From contig JAJYFF010000001.1 of assembly GCA_021785405.1 (NCBI GenBank), positions 62,001 through 126,000 on the forward strand: a DNA stretch of 64,000 nucleotides, read 5' to 3'. Made by a program: the position numbers and the translations under genes. The stretch is from Pseudomonadota bacterium (GTDB lineage: Bacteria; Pseudomonadota; Gammaproteobacteria; Steroidobacterales; Steroidobacteraceae). How positions within the stretch are numbered: the first letter of the stretch is position 1; every line of letters begins with the position of its first letter. Below, piece by piece: positions 1 through 9,982 of the stretch. The notes under the pieces are model-generated. The model did no database searches, was not told the DNA's origin, and was given only the letters and a program-made list of their open reading frames with translations.

Positions 1-2
1 GC

Positions 3-1118
3 GACGCGGGCGTGCTCCGCGGCGGCGCGGGTGCCCGCTTCGAGGTGAGCGACACGCAGAAGCTCGGTGCGGCGTTCGCGCATGCCGGCGTGCTCACGCA
101 CGGCGAGATCCGCGTCGGCGACCGTCTGCAGGCGCAGGTCGACGAGGATCGCCGCCGCGCGATCGCGCGCAATCACTCCGCGACCCATCTGCTGCACGCC
201 GCGCTGCGCGAAGTGCTCGGCGCGCACGTCCAGCAGAAAGGCTCGCTCGTCGCCGCGGACCGGTTACGGTTCGATTTCTCCCATTCCCGGGCGATGACCG
301 CGGAGGAGATCGGCCGCGTCGAGCGGCGCGTCAACGCCGTGATTCGCGCGAACGCCACCGCCGAGACTCGCGTGATGAGTTTCGATGCCGCGGTCGCCGC
401 CGGCGCGATGGCGCTGTTCGGCGAGAAGTACGCGCAGGACGTGCGCGTGCTGAAGATCGGCGAATTCTCGATGGAGCTGTGTGGCGGTACCCACGTGGCG
501 CGCGCCGGCGACATCGGGCTGTTCAAGATCGTCGCGGAAACCGGTGTCGCGGCGGGCGTGCGTCGCATCGAAGCGCTGACCGGCGAAGCGGCCTACGACT
601 GGATCGCCGCCAGCGAACGGTTGTTGGCCGAGCTCGGCACGCTGGTGCGCGGTGGGCGCAGCGATGTCGAACAAAAAGTGCGCGACCTGCTCGAGCGATC
701 GCGCAAGCTCGAGAAGGAAGTGACGCAACTCAAAGCGCGGCTGGCGAGTGGTGGGAGCAGCGATCTCGCAACTGCAGCAAAAGAAGTCAACGGCGTGAAG
801 GTTTTGGCGATGCGCGTCGAGGAGACCGATCCGCAGAGTCTGCGCAGCGCGGTCGACCGCCTGAAGAGCAGCCTCGGCGACTCCGTCGTCGTGCTCGGCG
901 CGGCGCATGAGGGAAAGGTGTCATTTGTCGTCGGGGTTTCCCCTAATGTGAGCACGCGCATCAAGGCGGGGGAGATCGCCAGCATGGTCGCCGGCGAGGT
1001 CGGTGGACGTGGCGGCGGCCGCGCCGATTTCGCGCAAGCCGGCGGAAATCAGCCACAAAATCTCTCGCAAGCGCTCGATCGCGTGGAACCCTGGGTCCGC
1101 AGTCGCCTCGCGGAATGA
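3..1118 (+). CDS. alaS: Alanyl-tRNA synthetase, C-terminal part (5' truncated by window edge)
   Basis: ORF open at the left edge; RNHSATHLLHAALREVLG editing-domain motif, MELCGGTHVARAGDIG, and a C-terminal DHHA1-like GRGGGRADFAQAGG. Confidence 0.95.
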   Translation, partial: DAGVLRGGAGARFEVSDTQKLGAAFAHAGVLTHGEIRVGDRLQAQVDEDRRRAIARNHSATHLLHAALREVLGAHVQQKGSLVAADRLRFDFSHSRAMTAEEIGRVERRVNAVIRANATAETRVMSFDAAVAAGAMALFGEKYAQDVRVLKIGEFSMELCGGTHVARAGDIGLFKIVAETGVAAGVRRIEALTGEAAYDWIAASERLLAELGTLVRGGRSDVEQKVRDLLERSRKLEKEVTQLKARLASGGSSDLATAAKEVNGVKVLAMRVEETDPQSLRSAVDRLKSSLGDSVVVLGAAHEGKVSFVVGVSPNVSTRIKAGEIASMVAGEVGGRGGGRADFAQAGGNQPQNLSQALDRVEPWVRSRLAE

Positions 1119-1377
1119 CCCTGCGTCGCAGTGCGTCGACCCCGTGCGCGGCCCGTCGGCGCGCGGCGACGGTCTAGGGTTTTTTGTCACACGCGTGATA
1201 AGTTACCGACTGCGGAAGACCGGCTCCGGTAGGCTTGCCGCAGGACGGTGACGCGGGGCAACTCTCACCGATCACGATGCACTCTCGGATCGAACGAATC
1301 AGGATTTGACTTGCCTATTGATATGACGGTGACCGTGATCGCGGAATGACCGCGCCCGGGGGCGCCAGGAGTCGATG

Positions 1378-1623
1378 ATGTTGATTTTGACGAGACGGAT
1401 CGGCGAGACCTTGATGATTGGTGAAGAAGTGACCGTCACGGTGCTCGGCGTCAAAGGAAATCAGGTGCGTATCGGCGTGAACGCGCCCAAGGACGTCGCG
1501 GTGCACCGCGAAGAGATCTTCGAGCGCATCAAGCGCGAGGAGCAAGGCGGGGCGTCGAGTCATCCGGACGGTCACGGAGACGACCAGTCGGCCCGACCGG
1601 CGCTCAAACTCGGCGGTCGTTGA
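1378..1623 (+). CDS. csrA: Carbon storage regulator CsrA
   Basis: [47 protein letters not shown] is the canonical CsrA sequence; downstream of alaS. Confidence 0.97.
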   Translation: MLILTRRIGETLMIGEEVTVTVLGVKGNQVRIGVNAPKDVAVHREEIFERIKREEQGGASSHPDGHGDDQSARPALKLGGR

Positions 1624-1728
1624 TCGACCGGCCGCGCCAGCCTCTCTCGACACGGCAGGGTTTTTGATTTGGCCCGCGCGGGCGGGTATCATCGCGCGCT
1701 CCGCCGAGGGTATCGTTCAGCGCCCGCC

Positions 1729-1819
1729 GGAGAGATGGCCGAGTGGTCGAAGGCGCACCCCTGCTAAGGGTGTATGGGTCAAAAGCCCATCGAGGGTTCG
1801 AATCCCTCTCTCTCCGCCA
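1729..1819 (+). tRNA. tRNA-Ser(GCT)
   Basis: GGAGAGA/TCTCTCC acceptor stem, anticodon arm cccctGCTaaggg, long variable arm, GTTCGAATCC T-arm, encoded GCCA end. Confidence 0.95.
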
Positions 1820-1863
1820 AATTCGTCGCGCAATATCCACCAGCCGCTCGGCATTCGCGCGGG

Positions 1864-2292
1864 TCAGGGGTCTCGGGGGACGCGGCGGCCCGCCGCGTCG
1901 ATCAGCGGTTCGCCATCTTCCTTGTAGAACGGACCCTTCTGGGGCAGCGGCAGGATGTCCAGCACCGCCTCCGACGGCCGGCAAAGCTTCGTGCCCCACG
2001 GCGTCACGACGATCGGCCGGTTGATGAGGAGCGGATGCGCCAGCATCTGGTCGACGAGTTGCGCATCGGTCCAGTGCGGCGCGCCGAGACCGAGGTCCGC
2101 ATAGGGGGTTCCCTTCTCGCGCAGCAGTTCCCGGGGCGTGATGCCCATCGCACCGATGAGGCGCTCCAGCGTAGCGCGGTCTGGCGGCGTCTTCAGGTAT
2201 TCGATGACCGTGGGTTCGATGCCGGCATTGCGGATCAAGGCCAGTGCATTGCGCGACGTACCGCAGGCGGGGTTGTGGTAGATCGTCACCAT
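1864..2292 (-). CDS. arsC: Glutaredoxin-type arsenate reductase ArsC
   Basis: MVTIYHNPACGTSRNALALIRNAGIEPTVIEYLKTPP; catalytic HNPxCGTSRN motif. Confidence 0.93.
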   Translation of the reverse strand: MVTIYHNPACGTSRNALALIRNAGIEPTVIEYLKTPPDRATLERLIGAMGITPRELLREKGTPYADLGLGAPHWTDAQLVDQMLAHPLLINRPIVVTPWGTKLCRPSEAVLDILPLPQKGPFYKEDGEPLIDAAGRRVPRDP

Positions 2293-2300
2293 CGGCGATC

Positions 2301-3356
2301 TCATCGACGATGCGCCTGCGTCGCCTGCACGCGCGCGCCGCGTTCGTACCAGCCCTTGCTGCGACGAACCAGCGACACGACCGAGAGCATGACCGGCACC
2401 TCGATCAGCACGCCCACCACGGTGGCGAGCGCCGCTCCGGACTCGAAGCCGAAGAGGCTGATCGCCGCGGCGACCGCGAGCTCGAAGAAGTTGCTCGCAC
2501 CGATCAGCGCGGACGGACCCGCGACGCAGTGCGCCTCGCCGCTCGCCCGATTGAGGAGGTAGGCGAGGCCGGCGTTGAAATAGACCTGGATCACGATGGG
2601 AACGGCCAGCAGCGCGATGACCAGCGGCTGCGCGAGGATCTGCGCTCCCTGAAAGCCGAACAGCAACACGAGCGTCGCGAGCAGCGCGAGCAAGCTCAGG
2701 GGACCCAGGCGCGCGAGCACGGACTCGAGCCGCTTCGCAGCGCCGCCGGACAGCAGGCGCTGGCGTATGCCCTGGGCGATCAGGACGGGCACGACGATAT
2801 ACAGCGCCACGGAGAGCAGCAGCGTGTTCCAAGGAACCGTCACGGCCGAAAGGCCGAGCAACAGGCCGACGAGCGGCGCGAACGTCACGACCATGATGAG
2901 GTCGTTGAGTGCCACCTGCGAGAGCGTGAAGTGCGGTTCACCGTCCGACAGGTTGCTCCACACGAACACCATCGCGGTGCAGGGTGCGGCCGCCAGCAAA
3001 ATGAGCCCTGCGATGTAGCTGTTGATCTGGTCGGCGGGAAGGTAAGGCCGGAAGATCCAACCGATGAACAGCCAGCCGAGCACCGCCATCGAGAACGGCT
3101 TGACGGCCCAGTTCACGAACAGCGTGACGCCGATGCCGCGCCAGTGCTTGCCGACGTCGCGCAGCGCCGCGAAGTCGATCTTCATCAGCATGGGGATGAC
3201 CATCAGCCAGATCAGCACGGCGACCGGCAGATTGACCCTGGCGACCTCGGTCGCGCCGATCGCGTGAAACACGCCCGGGAACAGGTGCCCGAGCCCGATG
3301 CCGATGACGATACAGGCGGCGACCCAGACGGTGAGGTAGCGCTCGAACGTCGACAT
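2301..3356 (-). CDS. ACR3-family arsenite efflux transporter
   Basis: 351 aa multi-spanning protein; MSTFERYLTVWVAACIVIGIGLG, AAPCTAMVFVWSNLSDGEPHFTLSQVALNDLIM typical of ACR3; adjacent to arsC. Confidence 0.92.
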   Translation of the reverse strand: MSTFERYLTVWVAACIVIGIGLGHLFPGVFHAIGATEVARVNLPVAVLIWLMVIPMLMKIDFAALRDVGKHWRGIGVTLFVNWAVKPFSMAVLGWLFIGWIFRPYLPADQINSYIAGLILLAAAPCTAMVFVWSNLSDGEPHFTLSQVALNDLIMVVTFAPLVGLLLGLSAVTVPWNTLLLSVALYIVVPVLIAQGIRQRLLSGGAAKRLESVLARLGPLSLLALLATLVLLFGFQGAQILAQPLVIALLAVPIVIQVYFNAGLAYLLNRASGEAHCVAGPSALIGASNFFELAVAAAISLFGFESGAALATVVGVLIEVPVMLSVVSLVRRSKGWYERGARVQATQAHRR

Positions 3357-3501
3357 CGCTCAGTCCTTCTCGACCGCGCGGCGCGCGGCGTCGACGTCGA
3401 GGCGGCTGTCCCGCGTTACCCGTCGCCCGACGGCGGAGGCCGTCGTGCCGTCGAGACCGAAAGCACCGATCGCCGCTGGGTCGCCCCGGCGGTTCGCCAC
3501 G

Positions 3502-4062
3502 TCACGAGTTGCCGTTGGCGACGACCCACGCGGCATACGCTTGCATGAAACCCTGCAGGAACTTGCGCGTACCGTCGTTGACGAGTTTACCGCTCGCGTC
3601 GAAGAGCTTGTCGGCGCCGCCGACATAGGCCTCCGGCTGCGCCATCGTCGGCACGTTCAGAAACACGAGTGACTGCCGCAAATGATGGTTGGCACCGAAC
3701 CCGCCGATGTTCCCGGGAGAGACGCTGACGATCGCACCCGGCTTGCCGCTCCATGCGCTCTTCCCGTACGGCCGCGATCCGACATCGATCGCGTTCTTCA
3801 GTGCAGCAGGCACCGAGCGGTTGTACTCGGGTGTGACGAACAGAACCGCGTCGGCCGCCCTGATGCGTCCGCGAAACGCGGTCCACTGCGCCGGCGGATC
3901 GTCATCGGTGTCCTGGTTATAGATCGGCAGCTGCCCTATCTCGACGATGCTCAGCGTCAGTTCCGCGGGCGCGAGTTCGGCGAGTGCGTGCGCTACTTTG
4001 CGATTGAGCGAGTCCTTGCGAAGACTGCCGACGATGACCGCGACGTCTCGTGTCCTGTCCAT
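3502..4062 (-). CDS. NADPH-dependent FMN reductase (ChrR/YieF-like)
   Basis: VIVGSLRKDSLNRKVAHAL and FVTPEYNRSVPAALKNAIDVGSRPYGKSAWSGKP flavodoxin-like motifs. Confidence 0.85.
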   Translation of the reverse strand: MDRTRDVAVIVGSLRKDSLNRKVAHALAELAPAELTLSIVEIGQLPIYNQDTDDDPPAQWTAFRGRIRAADAVLFVTPEYNRSVPAALKNAIDVGSRPYGKSAWSGKPGAIVSVSPGNIGGFGANHHLRQSLVFLNVPTMAQPEAYVGGADKLFDASGKLVNDGTRKFLQGFMQAYAAWVVANGNS

Positions 4063-4177
4063 GCGTGCTCCTTCTCGTTGTTCGACCCACCGCACACCGC
4101 CCGCATCCTTGCGGGCAGCGCGAAACGCTCGCCACCTCGATCGTCGCCTGGGCTGCCGCGACGGTCGAGACGACCGC

Positions 4178-4810
4178 TCAGGCGGCTTTCAGCCAGGCTG
4201 GCGCGATACGCGTGCCGAGTCCGGCGCCGTAGCCCAAATAGATGTTGAGGCCGGCGACGGGCTCGAGGTAACGCGCGTTCTTGAGCCCGCCCGCGTCCAT
4301 CGTCGCGAAGCCTATGCTCTCTGCGATCGTCTTCGCAACCTGCTTGGCCCGGGCGCTGTCACTCGCGATCATGACCGGCACGATCTGACCGCGGCCGAGG
4401 TCGGCACCCGCTCCCAGGACTTCGGCGAACACGGTGTTGAACGCCTTGGCGACCTCCGCTTCCGGGAACGCCTTCGCGATTTCCTCGGCCGCCGACGTGT
4501 CGTGGCCGATCGTGAGCCCCATGTAGTCGGCGGTCAGGGGGTTGGTGATATCGATGACGACCTTGCCGCGCAGGTCACCCAGTGAGCGCAGCGCGGTGAT
4601 GGCGTCCGCGAAGCCGGTGGCCAGGATAACGGCTTCCGCATTGGCCGCTGCCGTCGCGGCGGGAGCGGCGACGACACCGCGATGGCCGCTCGCAACGGCC
4701 TTCGCCTTCTCGAAGTTCCGGGCCGTGACGACGACTTCGTGACCCGCACGGGCGAGTTGCTTGACGAATGCCGAACCCATGTTGCCGGCGCCGACGACTG
4801 TGATTTTCAT
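4178..4810 (-). CDS. NADPH-dependent F420 reductase-like dinucleotide-binding protein
   Basis: MKITVVGAGNMGSAFVKQLARAGHEVVVTARN Rossmann motif; VVIDITNPLT. Confidence 0.8.
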   Translation of the reverse strand: MKITVVGAGNMGSAFVKQLARAGHEVVVTARNFEKAKAVASGHRGVVAAPAATAAANAEAVILATGFADAITALRSLGDLRGKVVIDITNPLTADYMGLTIGHDTSAAEEIAKAFPEAEVAKAFNTVFAEVLGAGADLGRGQIVPVMIASDSARAKQVAKTIAESIGFATMDAGGLKNARYLEPVAGLNIYLGYGAGLGTRIAPAWLKAA

Positions 4811-4953
4811 GACCCATTCCTCGCTGTCGATGTGAATTGAAGTGGTCTCTCATCACGCGGGCGCTGATGCGTCGCGTATGGCAACAAGCTACGCAGTGGC
4901 CTCCCGGGAATAAATCGCCTATCGTGAGATCGACTGTTCCGCGGGGTGAGACA

Positions 4954-5853
4954 ATGGATCGGTTCCTCGAGATGCAGACTTTTGCGGCCGTCGTCGACGC
5001 CGGCAGCTTCGTCAAGGCGGCGGAATCCCTTGGCCTCGCCAAAGCCGCGGTGTCGCGTTACGTCGACGCGCTGGAGGAGCGTCTGCGCGTACGTCTCTTG
5101 CACCGTACGACGCGCCGGTTGTCATTGACCGAGGCGGGTCAGGTGTTCCACGCGCGCGCCAAGGAGTTGCTCGCTGGTGTCGAGGAAGCCGAAGCGGAGG
5201 TGACTTCGGCAACCGTTGCCGCCGCCGGTCTCTTGCGAATCAATGCGCCGGTCACCTTCGGGATCCGGGAGCTCGCGCCGTTGTGGGGGCGATTTCGGGC
5301 GCTGCACCCCAACGTCAAGCTGGACATCACGCTCTCCGATCGGATCGTCGACCTCGTCGAGGAAGGCTTCGACGTCGCTGTGCGCATCGCCTCGCTCGGC
5401 AACTCATCGCTCATCAGCAAGCGTCTGGCGACGACGCGCGTCGTGCTGTGCGCGACGCCGCAGTACCTGAAGGTCCGGGGAACACCGACGGTGCCCGCCG
5501 ATCTCGCGGGACACGCCATTATTTCCTATAGCTACTTCGCTTCACGTGACGAATGGATCTTCGATGGACCCAAGGGCCGCGTTGCCGTACGGACCGACCC
5601 GATCGTGCACACCAATAGCGGCGACACCTGTCGAACGCTGGCGCTGGCGCACCAGGGGATCATTCTGCAGCCGACGTTTCTCGTGGGCAGCGATCTCAAG
5701 AGCGGCGCACTCGTCGAATTGATGCCCGAATACCGCTGCGCGGAGCTCGGCGTCTTCGCGGTCTACCCGTCGCGCAAGCACGTCGCTGCCAAGGTACGAG
5801 CGCTCGTCGAGTTCCTGGCCGGCGCGTTGGCCGGGCGCAGCCCCCGTGACTGA
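4954..5853 (+). CDS. LysR family transcriptional regulator
   Basis: MDRFLEMQTFAAVVDAGSFVKAAESLGLAKAAVSRYVDALEERL N-terminal wHTH; divergent from 4178-4810. Confidence 0.9.
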   Translation: MDRFLEMQTFAAVVDAGSFVKAAESLGLAKAAVSRYVDALEERLRVRLLHRTTRRLSLTEAGQVFHARAKELLAGVEEAEAEVTSATVAAAGLLRINAPVTFGIRELAPLWGRFRALHPNVKLDITLSDRIVDLVEEGFDVAVRIASLGNSSLISKRLATTRVVLCATPQYLKVRGTPTVPADLAGHAIISYSYFASRDEWIFDGPKGRVAVRTDPIVHTNSGDTCRTLALAHQGIILQPTFLVGSDLKSGALVELMPEYRCAELGVFAVYPSRKHVAAKVRALVEFLAGALAGRSPRD

Positions 5854-6028
5854 CGATCTGCGATCGATCCCGCGATCGCCCGTCGGCAGCGGATCCCGAT
5901 CGTCCACGTCGCATTGCCTCGACGGCTGAAACAATCCGTCTCAGCGGGCACCGTTTTTTCATCGACGAATACCCGCTACCTTGCCGACTCGGCCGGCGGT
6001 TTTCGCCTGCAAGGCCCGGGGTTCCGTC

Positions 6029-7090
6029 ATGCTCATCGAGGGTCGTTGGACAGAGAATTGGCAGCCGGTGCAGAAGGCCGACGCGGAGGGTCGCTTCATC
6101 CGGCAAGAGTCCCGTTTCCGGCACCGTATTTCGACCCGCAGCGAGTGGGGGTTCACGCCCGAGCGCGGCCGATACCATTTGTACGTCGCCTATCTATGTC
6201 CCTGGGCTTCTCGCGCGCTGATCGCGTTGCGTCTCAAGGGCCTCGACGACGTGATCAGCGTGAGTGCCGTCGACCCACGGCTGAGCGAGCAGGGCTGGGA
6301 ATTCACGGGTGCCCTTGGCACCGATCGCGATCCCTTGGAAGGGGCTCGCTACCTGCATCAGATCTACACGCAAGCGGATCCCCAGTTCACGGGGCGTGCC
6401 ACCGTGCCGGTGCTCTGGGACCGCCGGCGGCGCACGATCGTCAACAATGAATCCGCCGACCTGCTCCTGATCCTGAACCGCGACTTTGATGCGTTCGCGG
6501 ATCCGAGTATCGATCTGCGTCCCGCCGCGCTCGAGCGAGAGATCGAACCGGTGAATGCGCGGCTCTACGAGGATTTCAACAACGGCGTCTATCGGGCGGG
6601 CTTCGCCGTTACCCAGATGGCGTACGACGAAGCGGTCGAGCGTGTGTTCGCCACGCTCGACTGGCTCGAGGACCGCCTGTCGAATGCCCGTTGGCTGGTG
6701 GGCGATCAACTCACGGAGACCGACATTCGGGCGTTCGTCACGCTCGTCCGATACGATCTCGCGTATTTCGGGCTCTTCAAGTGCAACCGTCGCCCGCTGT
6801 CGGCGTATCCCGCCGTGGTTGCCTACCTCGCGCGTCTGCTCGAGATACCCGCGTTCGCGGCGAGCGTCAGACCCGAGCAGATCAAGGCGGGTTACTATTC
6901 CATCAAGGCGCTCAATCCGAACGGAATCGTGCCTCGCGGCCCGCAACTCGACTACCTCGGCGCGATCGGCGATGCCGCGACGCCGACCCAGGCCAGCCAG
7001 TGCGCCAGCGCCACCCGCCGCGTGATCACGGTCGCGACGGTCAACGGTGACTGTCGGCCGAGGATCGCGACGTCCGGTCCAGTCCCGTGA
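6029..7090 (+). CDS. Glutathione S-transferase (glutathionyl-hydroquinone reductase family)
   Basis: RYHLYVAYLCPWASRALIALRLKGL (CPW motif), SADLLLILNRDF, DWLEDRLSNARWLVGDQLTETDI. Confidence 0.88.
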   Translation: MLIEGRWTENWQPVQKADAEGRFIRQESRFRHRISTRSEWGFTPERGRYHLYVAYLCPWASRALIALRLKGLDDVISVSAVDPRLSEQGWEFTGALGTDRDPLEGARYLHQIYTQADPQFTGRATVPVLWDRRRRTIVNNESADLLLILNRDFDAFADPSIDLRPAALEREIEPVNARLYEDFNNGVYRAGFAVTQMAYDEAVERVFATLDWLEDRLSNARWLVGDQLTETDIRAFVTLVRYDLAYFGLFKCNRRPLSAYPAVVAYLARLLEIPAFAASVRPEQIKAGYYSIKALNPNGIVPRGPQLDYLGAIGDAATPTQASQCASATRRVITVATVNGDCRPRIATSGPVP

Positions 7091-7304
7091 GGCCCTCCGC
7101 ATAGGCGCACAGACATTGCTTGGAACAGAGAACGACGGCGGGCGCCTGGTCGTCGAGCGATCCGCCGTTGGGATGCCGGGTCAGGCGCAGGTGCGGCGCC
7201 GGGCGACGCCCATCGAGGTAGCCGATGTCGCGCTCGCACACGTCGCAGGTGAGCACGACGATCTCTTCCGGCGGATTGAATTCCCCAGTCTTTCGTGATC
7301 CCAT
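7041..7304 (-). CDS. Small cysteine-containing hypothetical protein
   Basis: 87 aa; LTCDVCERDIGYLDG...VVLCSKQCLCAY, two Cys clusters suggesting a zinc-ribbon-like fold. Confidence 0.45.
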   Translation of the reverse strand: MGSRKTGEFNPPEEIVVLTCDVCERDIGYLDGRRPAPHLRLTRHPNGGSLDDQAPAVVLCSKQCLCAYAEGLTGLDRTSRSSADSHR

Positions 7305-7578
7305 GCGTGCGACCTTGTTTGCTGCGAGTAGCGGAGTGTAACGAGCGGACCGCACTGAGCCCTCGCCGAAGGAAGCCGAGCGAGGTGGATGGACCGTGAT
7401 GCACCATAACACGTTGCCGCGGGGTGATCCGTCGTTTGCGGTTGCCGCGAGCCGAATGCGCGCCGATGTTCCGCGAGGTGCTGCGCGAGAAGTGCAAGCG
7501 CCTGCGGCGAAAAACGCGTAAAAAGGTGATGGTGGAGCGTGTTTCGGCTTCGCACGCCGGTTAGGACAGCCAACGTCG

Positions 7579-7830
7579 ATGATTTCTCTTCCCGGAGCGC
7601 CCGTGACCATGGATTCGAACGACCTGTCGATCGCAGCTGCGGCGTACCGTGACGCGTTCGGGCACGAGGTGCCGACGCAGGTGCAGCAGATGTTTGCGAC
7701 GCGCCCAGGTCCGCTGGTCATGGAGATTCGCCAGGCCATCGCGCTCGGCCGCGCGGTCCCCGGCTGGCGCACCCTGGCGCGCAATTCCGAGGCGACGATG
7801 GCGGTGGCGTTCACGCCGCCCGGCGTCTGA
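7579..7830 (+). CDS. Hypothetical protein
   Basis: 83 aa ORF, no family recognised. Confidence 0.4.
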   Translation: MISLPGAPVTMDSNDLSIAAAAYRDAFGHEVPTQVQQMFATRPGPLVMEIRQAIALGRAVPGWRTLARNSEATMAVAFTPPGV

Positions 7831-7912
7831 TCCAAGCGTCCTGCGGCGACTCGACTGACCGTCGGGACGCTGCCATTTTCATCCAAGCAATCGTCCAGAA
7901 CATCGAGGTTCC

Positions 7913-8050
7913 ATGAGACCACCCAACTACCGCAATCTGAAGAAACAGCGCGAAGAAACCAAGAAGCGCGAGAAGCTGGAACGCCTGGCGAAGCGCCAAC
8001 CGCCACGCCCGGTCGACAGCGAGACGACCGAAAGAAAAGAGCCCGGTTGA
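7913..8050 (+). CDS. Short basic hypothetical protein
   Basis: 45 aa, MRPPNYRNLKKQREETKKREKLERLAKRQPPRP; below the supplied ORF track length cutoff. Confidence 0.4.
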   Translation: MRPPNYRNLKKQREETKKREKLERLAKRQPPRPVDSETTERKEPG

Positions 8051-8377
8051 GCCTTACGGAGCGTTCAGCGCAAGGAAGCGAGCCGCAAAACGCGAGCACC
8101 AAGGCGAGTCGTCGCCGACGTGATGCGAATCATGAGCGGGCGAGGACCGGGTCTGATATCATGTCATGCGATCGTTGCCCGTCCGTATGAGTCAGGCGCC
8201 CCATCTGGCGCCCTGTCCGCAGCCGAATAGACCTCGATCAGGTGACACGACGCGCTGATCGATGGCTGCCGGGATTCTCTCGAAGCTCTTTGACGGTACC
8301 GCTTGTGTTTTGACGCGTCCCGCGCGGGTTGCCCGTGCACGGCCGCGAAATCGATCATTCATTTGGATACACAGCAC

Positions 8378-8686
8378 ATGGCCAAGATTTACGTTGGAAA
8401 CCTGCCTTTCAGCGCGACCGAAGAGTCCGTGCGAGAGCTTTTTGGCGCTCACGGCGCCGTACAGTCCGTCGCGCTCCCGAACGATCGCGAGACCGGCCGC
8501 CCCCGCGGTTTTGGTTTCGTCGAGATGTCGGCTACCGACGCCCCGAAGGCGATCTCGGCGCTGAACGGGCACGCGATGGAAGGCCGCTCGTTGCGCGTCA
8601 ACGAGGCGCAAGACAAGCCGGCCGGCCGCTCGGGCGGCGGCGGTGGTGGTGGCGGCGGCGGCTTCCGCGCGTCCAATCGCTGGTAA
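8378..8686 (+). CDS. Glycine-rich RRM-type RNA-binding protein
   Basis: MAKIYVGNLPFSATEESVRELF (RNP2) and RPRGFGFVEM (RNP1), followed by a poly-Gly tail. Confidence 0.95.
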   Translation: MAKIYVGNLPFSATEESVRELFGAHGAVQSVALPNDRETGRPRGFGFVEMSATDAPKAISALNGHAMEGRSLRVNEAQDKPAGRSGGGGGGGGGGFRASNRW

Positions 8687-8773
8687 GTCATCGCAGCGAT
8701 ACCTCATCCCGGGGGCCAGTGATGGCCCTCGGGGTGAATCGCGAACGACCGTCAGGGGACGGTCGCGCCGCAT

Positions 8774-9982
8774 TCACCTCGCTTCGCGGCGGAGCAGCCC
8801 GCGCATCGCGTCGAGTCCCTCGCCGGTGGTGCGCCGTCCATAGCCGATGCGGAAACGATCGGTCGGCGTGGCCGTCAGCACGGACGCGTAGACGGAGGCC
8901 GGTATGAGAACGACGCCCGCCTGTTCCACCATTCGCTGGCAGAACGCTTCGACTCCCGCAGCCCCCTTGTAGCGCGGGAACATCACGACACCGCCGTCCG
9001 GCACGTAGCGATCGAACAGTTCCGGGTATTCGGCGAGGAACGCGGCTACCTGCGCGTAGCCTTCTCGCGCGATGGTCCGTGTCCGTTCGAGCACCGATTC
9101 GCGGTGCTGGAGCGCGACGAGCGCCAGGCGTTCCGAAGGCCCGCTGTTGCAGATCGACAGGTAGTGCTTGTAGCGCACCATCCGCTCGAGCAATGCGCGA
9201 TCCCGACAGGCGATCCAGCCGATCCTCAGGCCCGGCAGGCCGTAGGCCTTGCTCATCACGTTGAGCGAGACCCCTCGTTCGTAGACATCCACGGCCTGCG
9301 GCAGCCGCTTCGACGGGTCGTGCTCGATGAGTCGGTACACTTCGTCCGAGAACAACCAGATCCCGTGCTTGCGGCACAAATCGACGAGCGCGACGAAGCG
9401 CTCGCGTTCCAGGATCTTCCCGGTCGGGTTGTGCGGAAAGTTGACGTAGAGGACGCGGGTGTTCGGGCGAATCGCCGCGGCGACCTGATCGAGGTGCAGC
9501 GTCCAGTGCTCCTCGGGATCGAGCGCGACCCCGGAGACCGCGCACTGCGACAGCGGCAGGGTCTCGGCGGACTGGTAGTTCGGCGTCACGACGATCGCGT
9601 GATCCTGGGGACCCAGCAGCGCGCGGTAACAGCAGTAGACGCCTTCCTCGGCCCCCGCAAAGCACAGAACGTCCTGCATCGAGCAGTGCTCGTAAGTCGC
9701 GGCGATCGCTTCGCGCAGTTCCGGCGCACCGTAGGGTTCGGTATACCCGAGTCGCTGGTCGAGCAGTGCATCGAGCGCGGCGTCACCGCCGAGCGCGAGC
9801 AACTCCCGGATCGATAGCGTTTCGGCGTCCGAGGCCGTCATGTGGTGGCGCGCGGAGAATTCCCAGCGGCCGAGATAGGTCTCCAGTCTGAATTCCGGCA
9901 GGGTCGGCGACCTCGTGTCGGCGACCGCGCCCGTCTGCGGCTCACCACCGGGGGCTCGGTCAGCGGGAGTGCGCGGTGTCAT
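8774..9982 (-). CDS. PLP-dependent aminotransferase class I/II
   Basis: VLYVNFPHNPTGKIL, FSDEVYRLIEH, SLNVMSKAYGLPGLRIGW (PLP-lysine motif). Confidence 0.92.
   Translation of the reverse strand: MTPRTPADRAPGGEPQTGAVADTRSPTLPEFRLETYLGRWEFSARHHMTASDAETLSIRELLALGGDAALDALLDQRLGYTEPYGAPELREAIAATYEHCSMQDVLCFAGAEEGVYCCYRALLGPQDHAIVVTPNYQSAETLPLSQCAVSGVALDPEEHWTLHLDQVAAAIRPNTRVLYVNFPHNPTGKILERERFVALVDLCRKHGIWLFSDEVYRLIEHDPSKRLPQAVDVYERGVSLNVMSKAYGLPGLRIGWIACRDRALLERMVRYKHYLSICNSGPSERLALVALQHRESVLERTRTIAREGYAQVAAFLAEYPELFDRYVPDGGVVMFPRYKGAAGVEAFCQRMVEQAGVVLIPASVYASVLTATPTDRFRIGYGRRTTGEGLDAMRGLLRREAR

Noticed and set aside
2244-3548. 434-aa plus-strand ORF opposite the ACR3 gene
   Set aside because: Charged H/R/D-rich antisense translation of a membrane protein gene.
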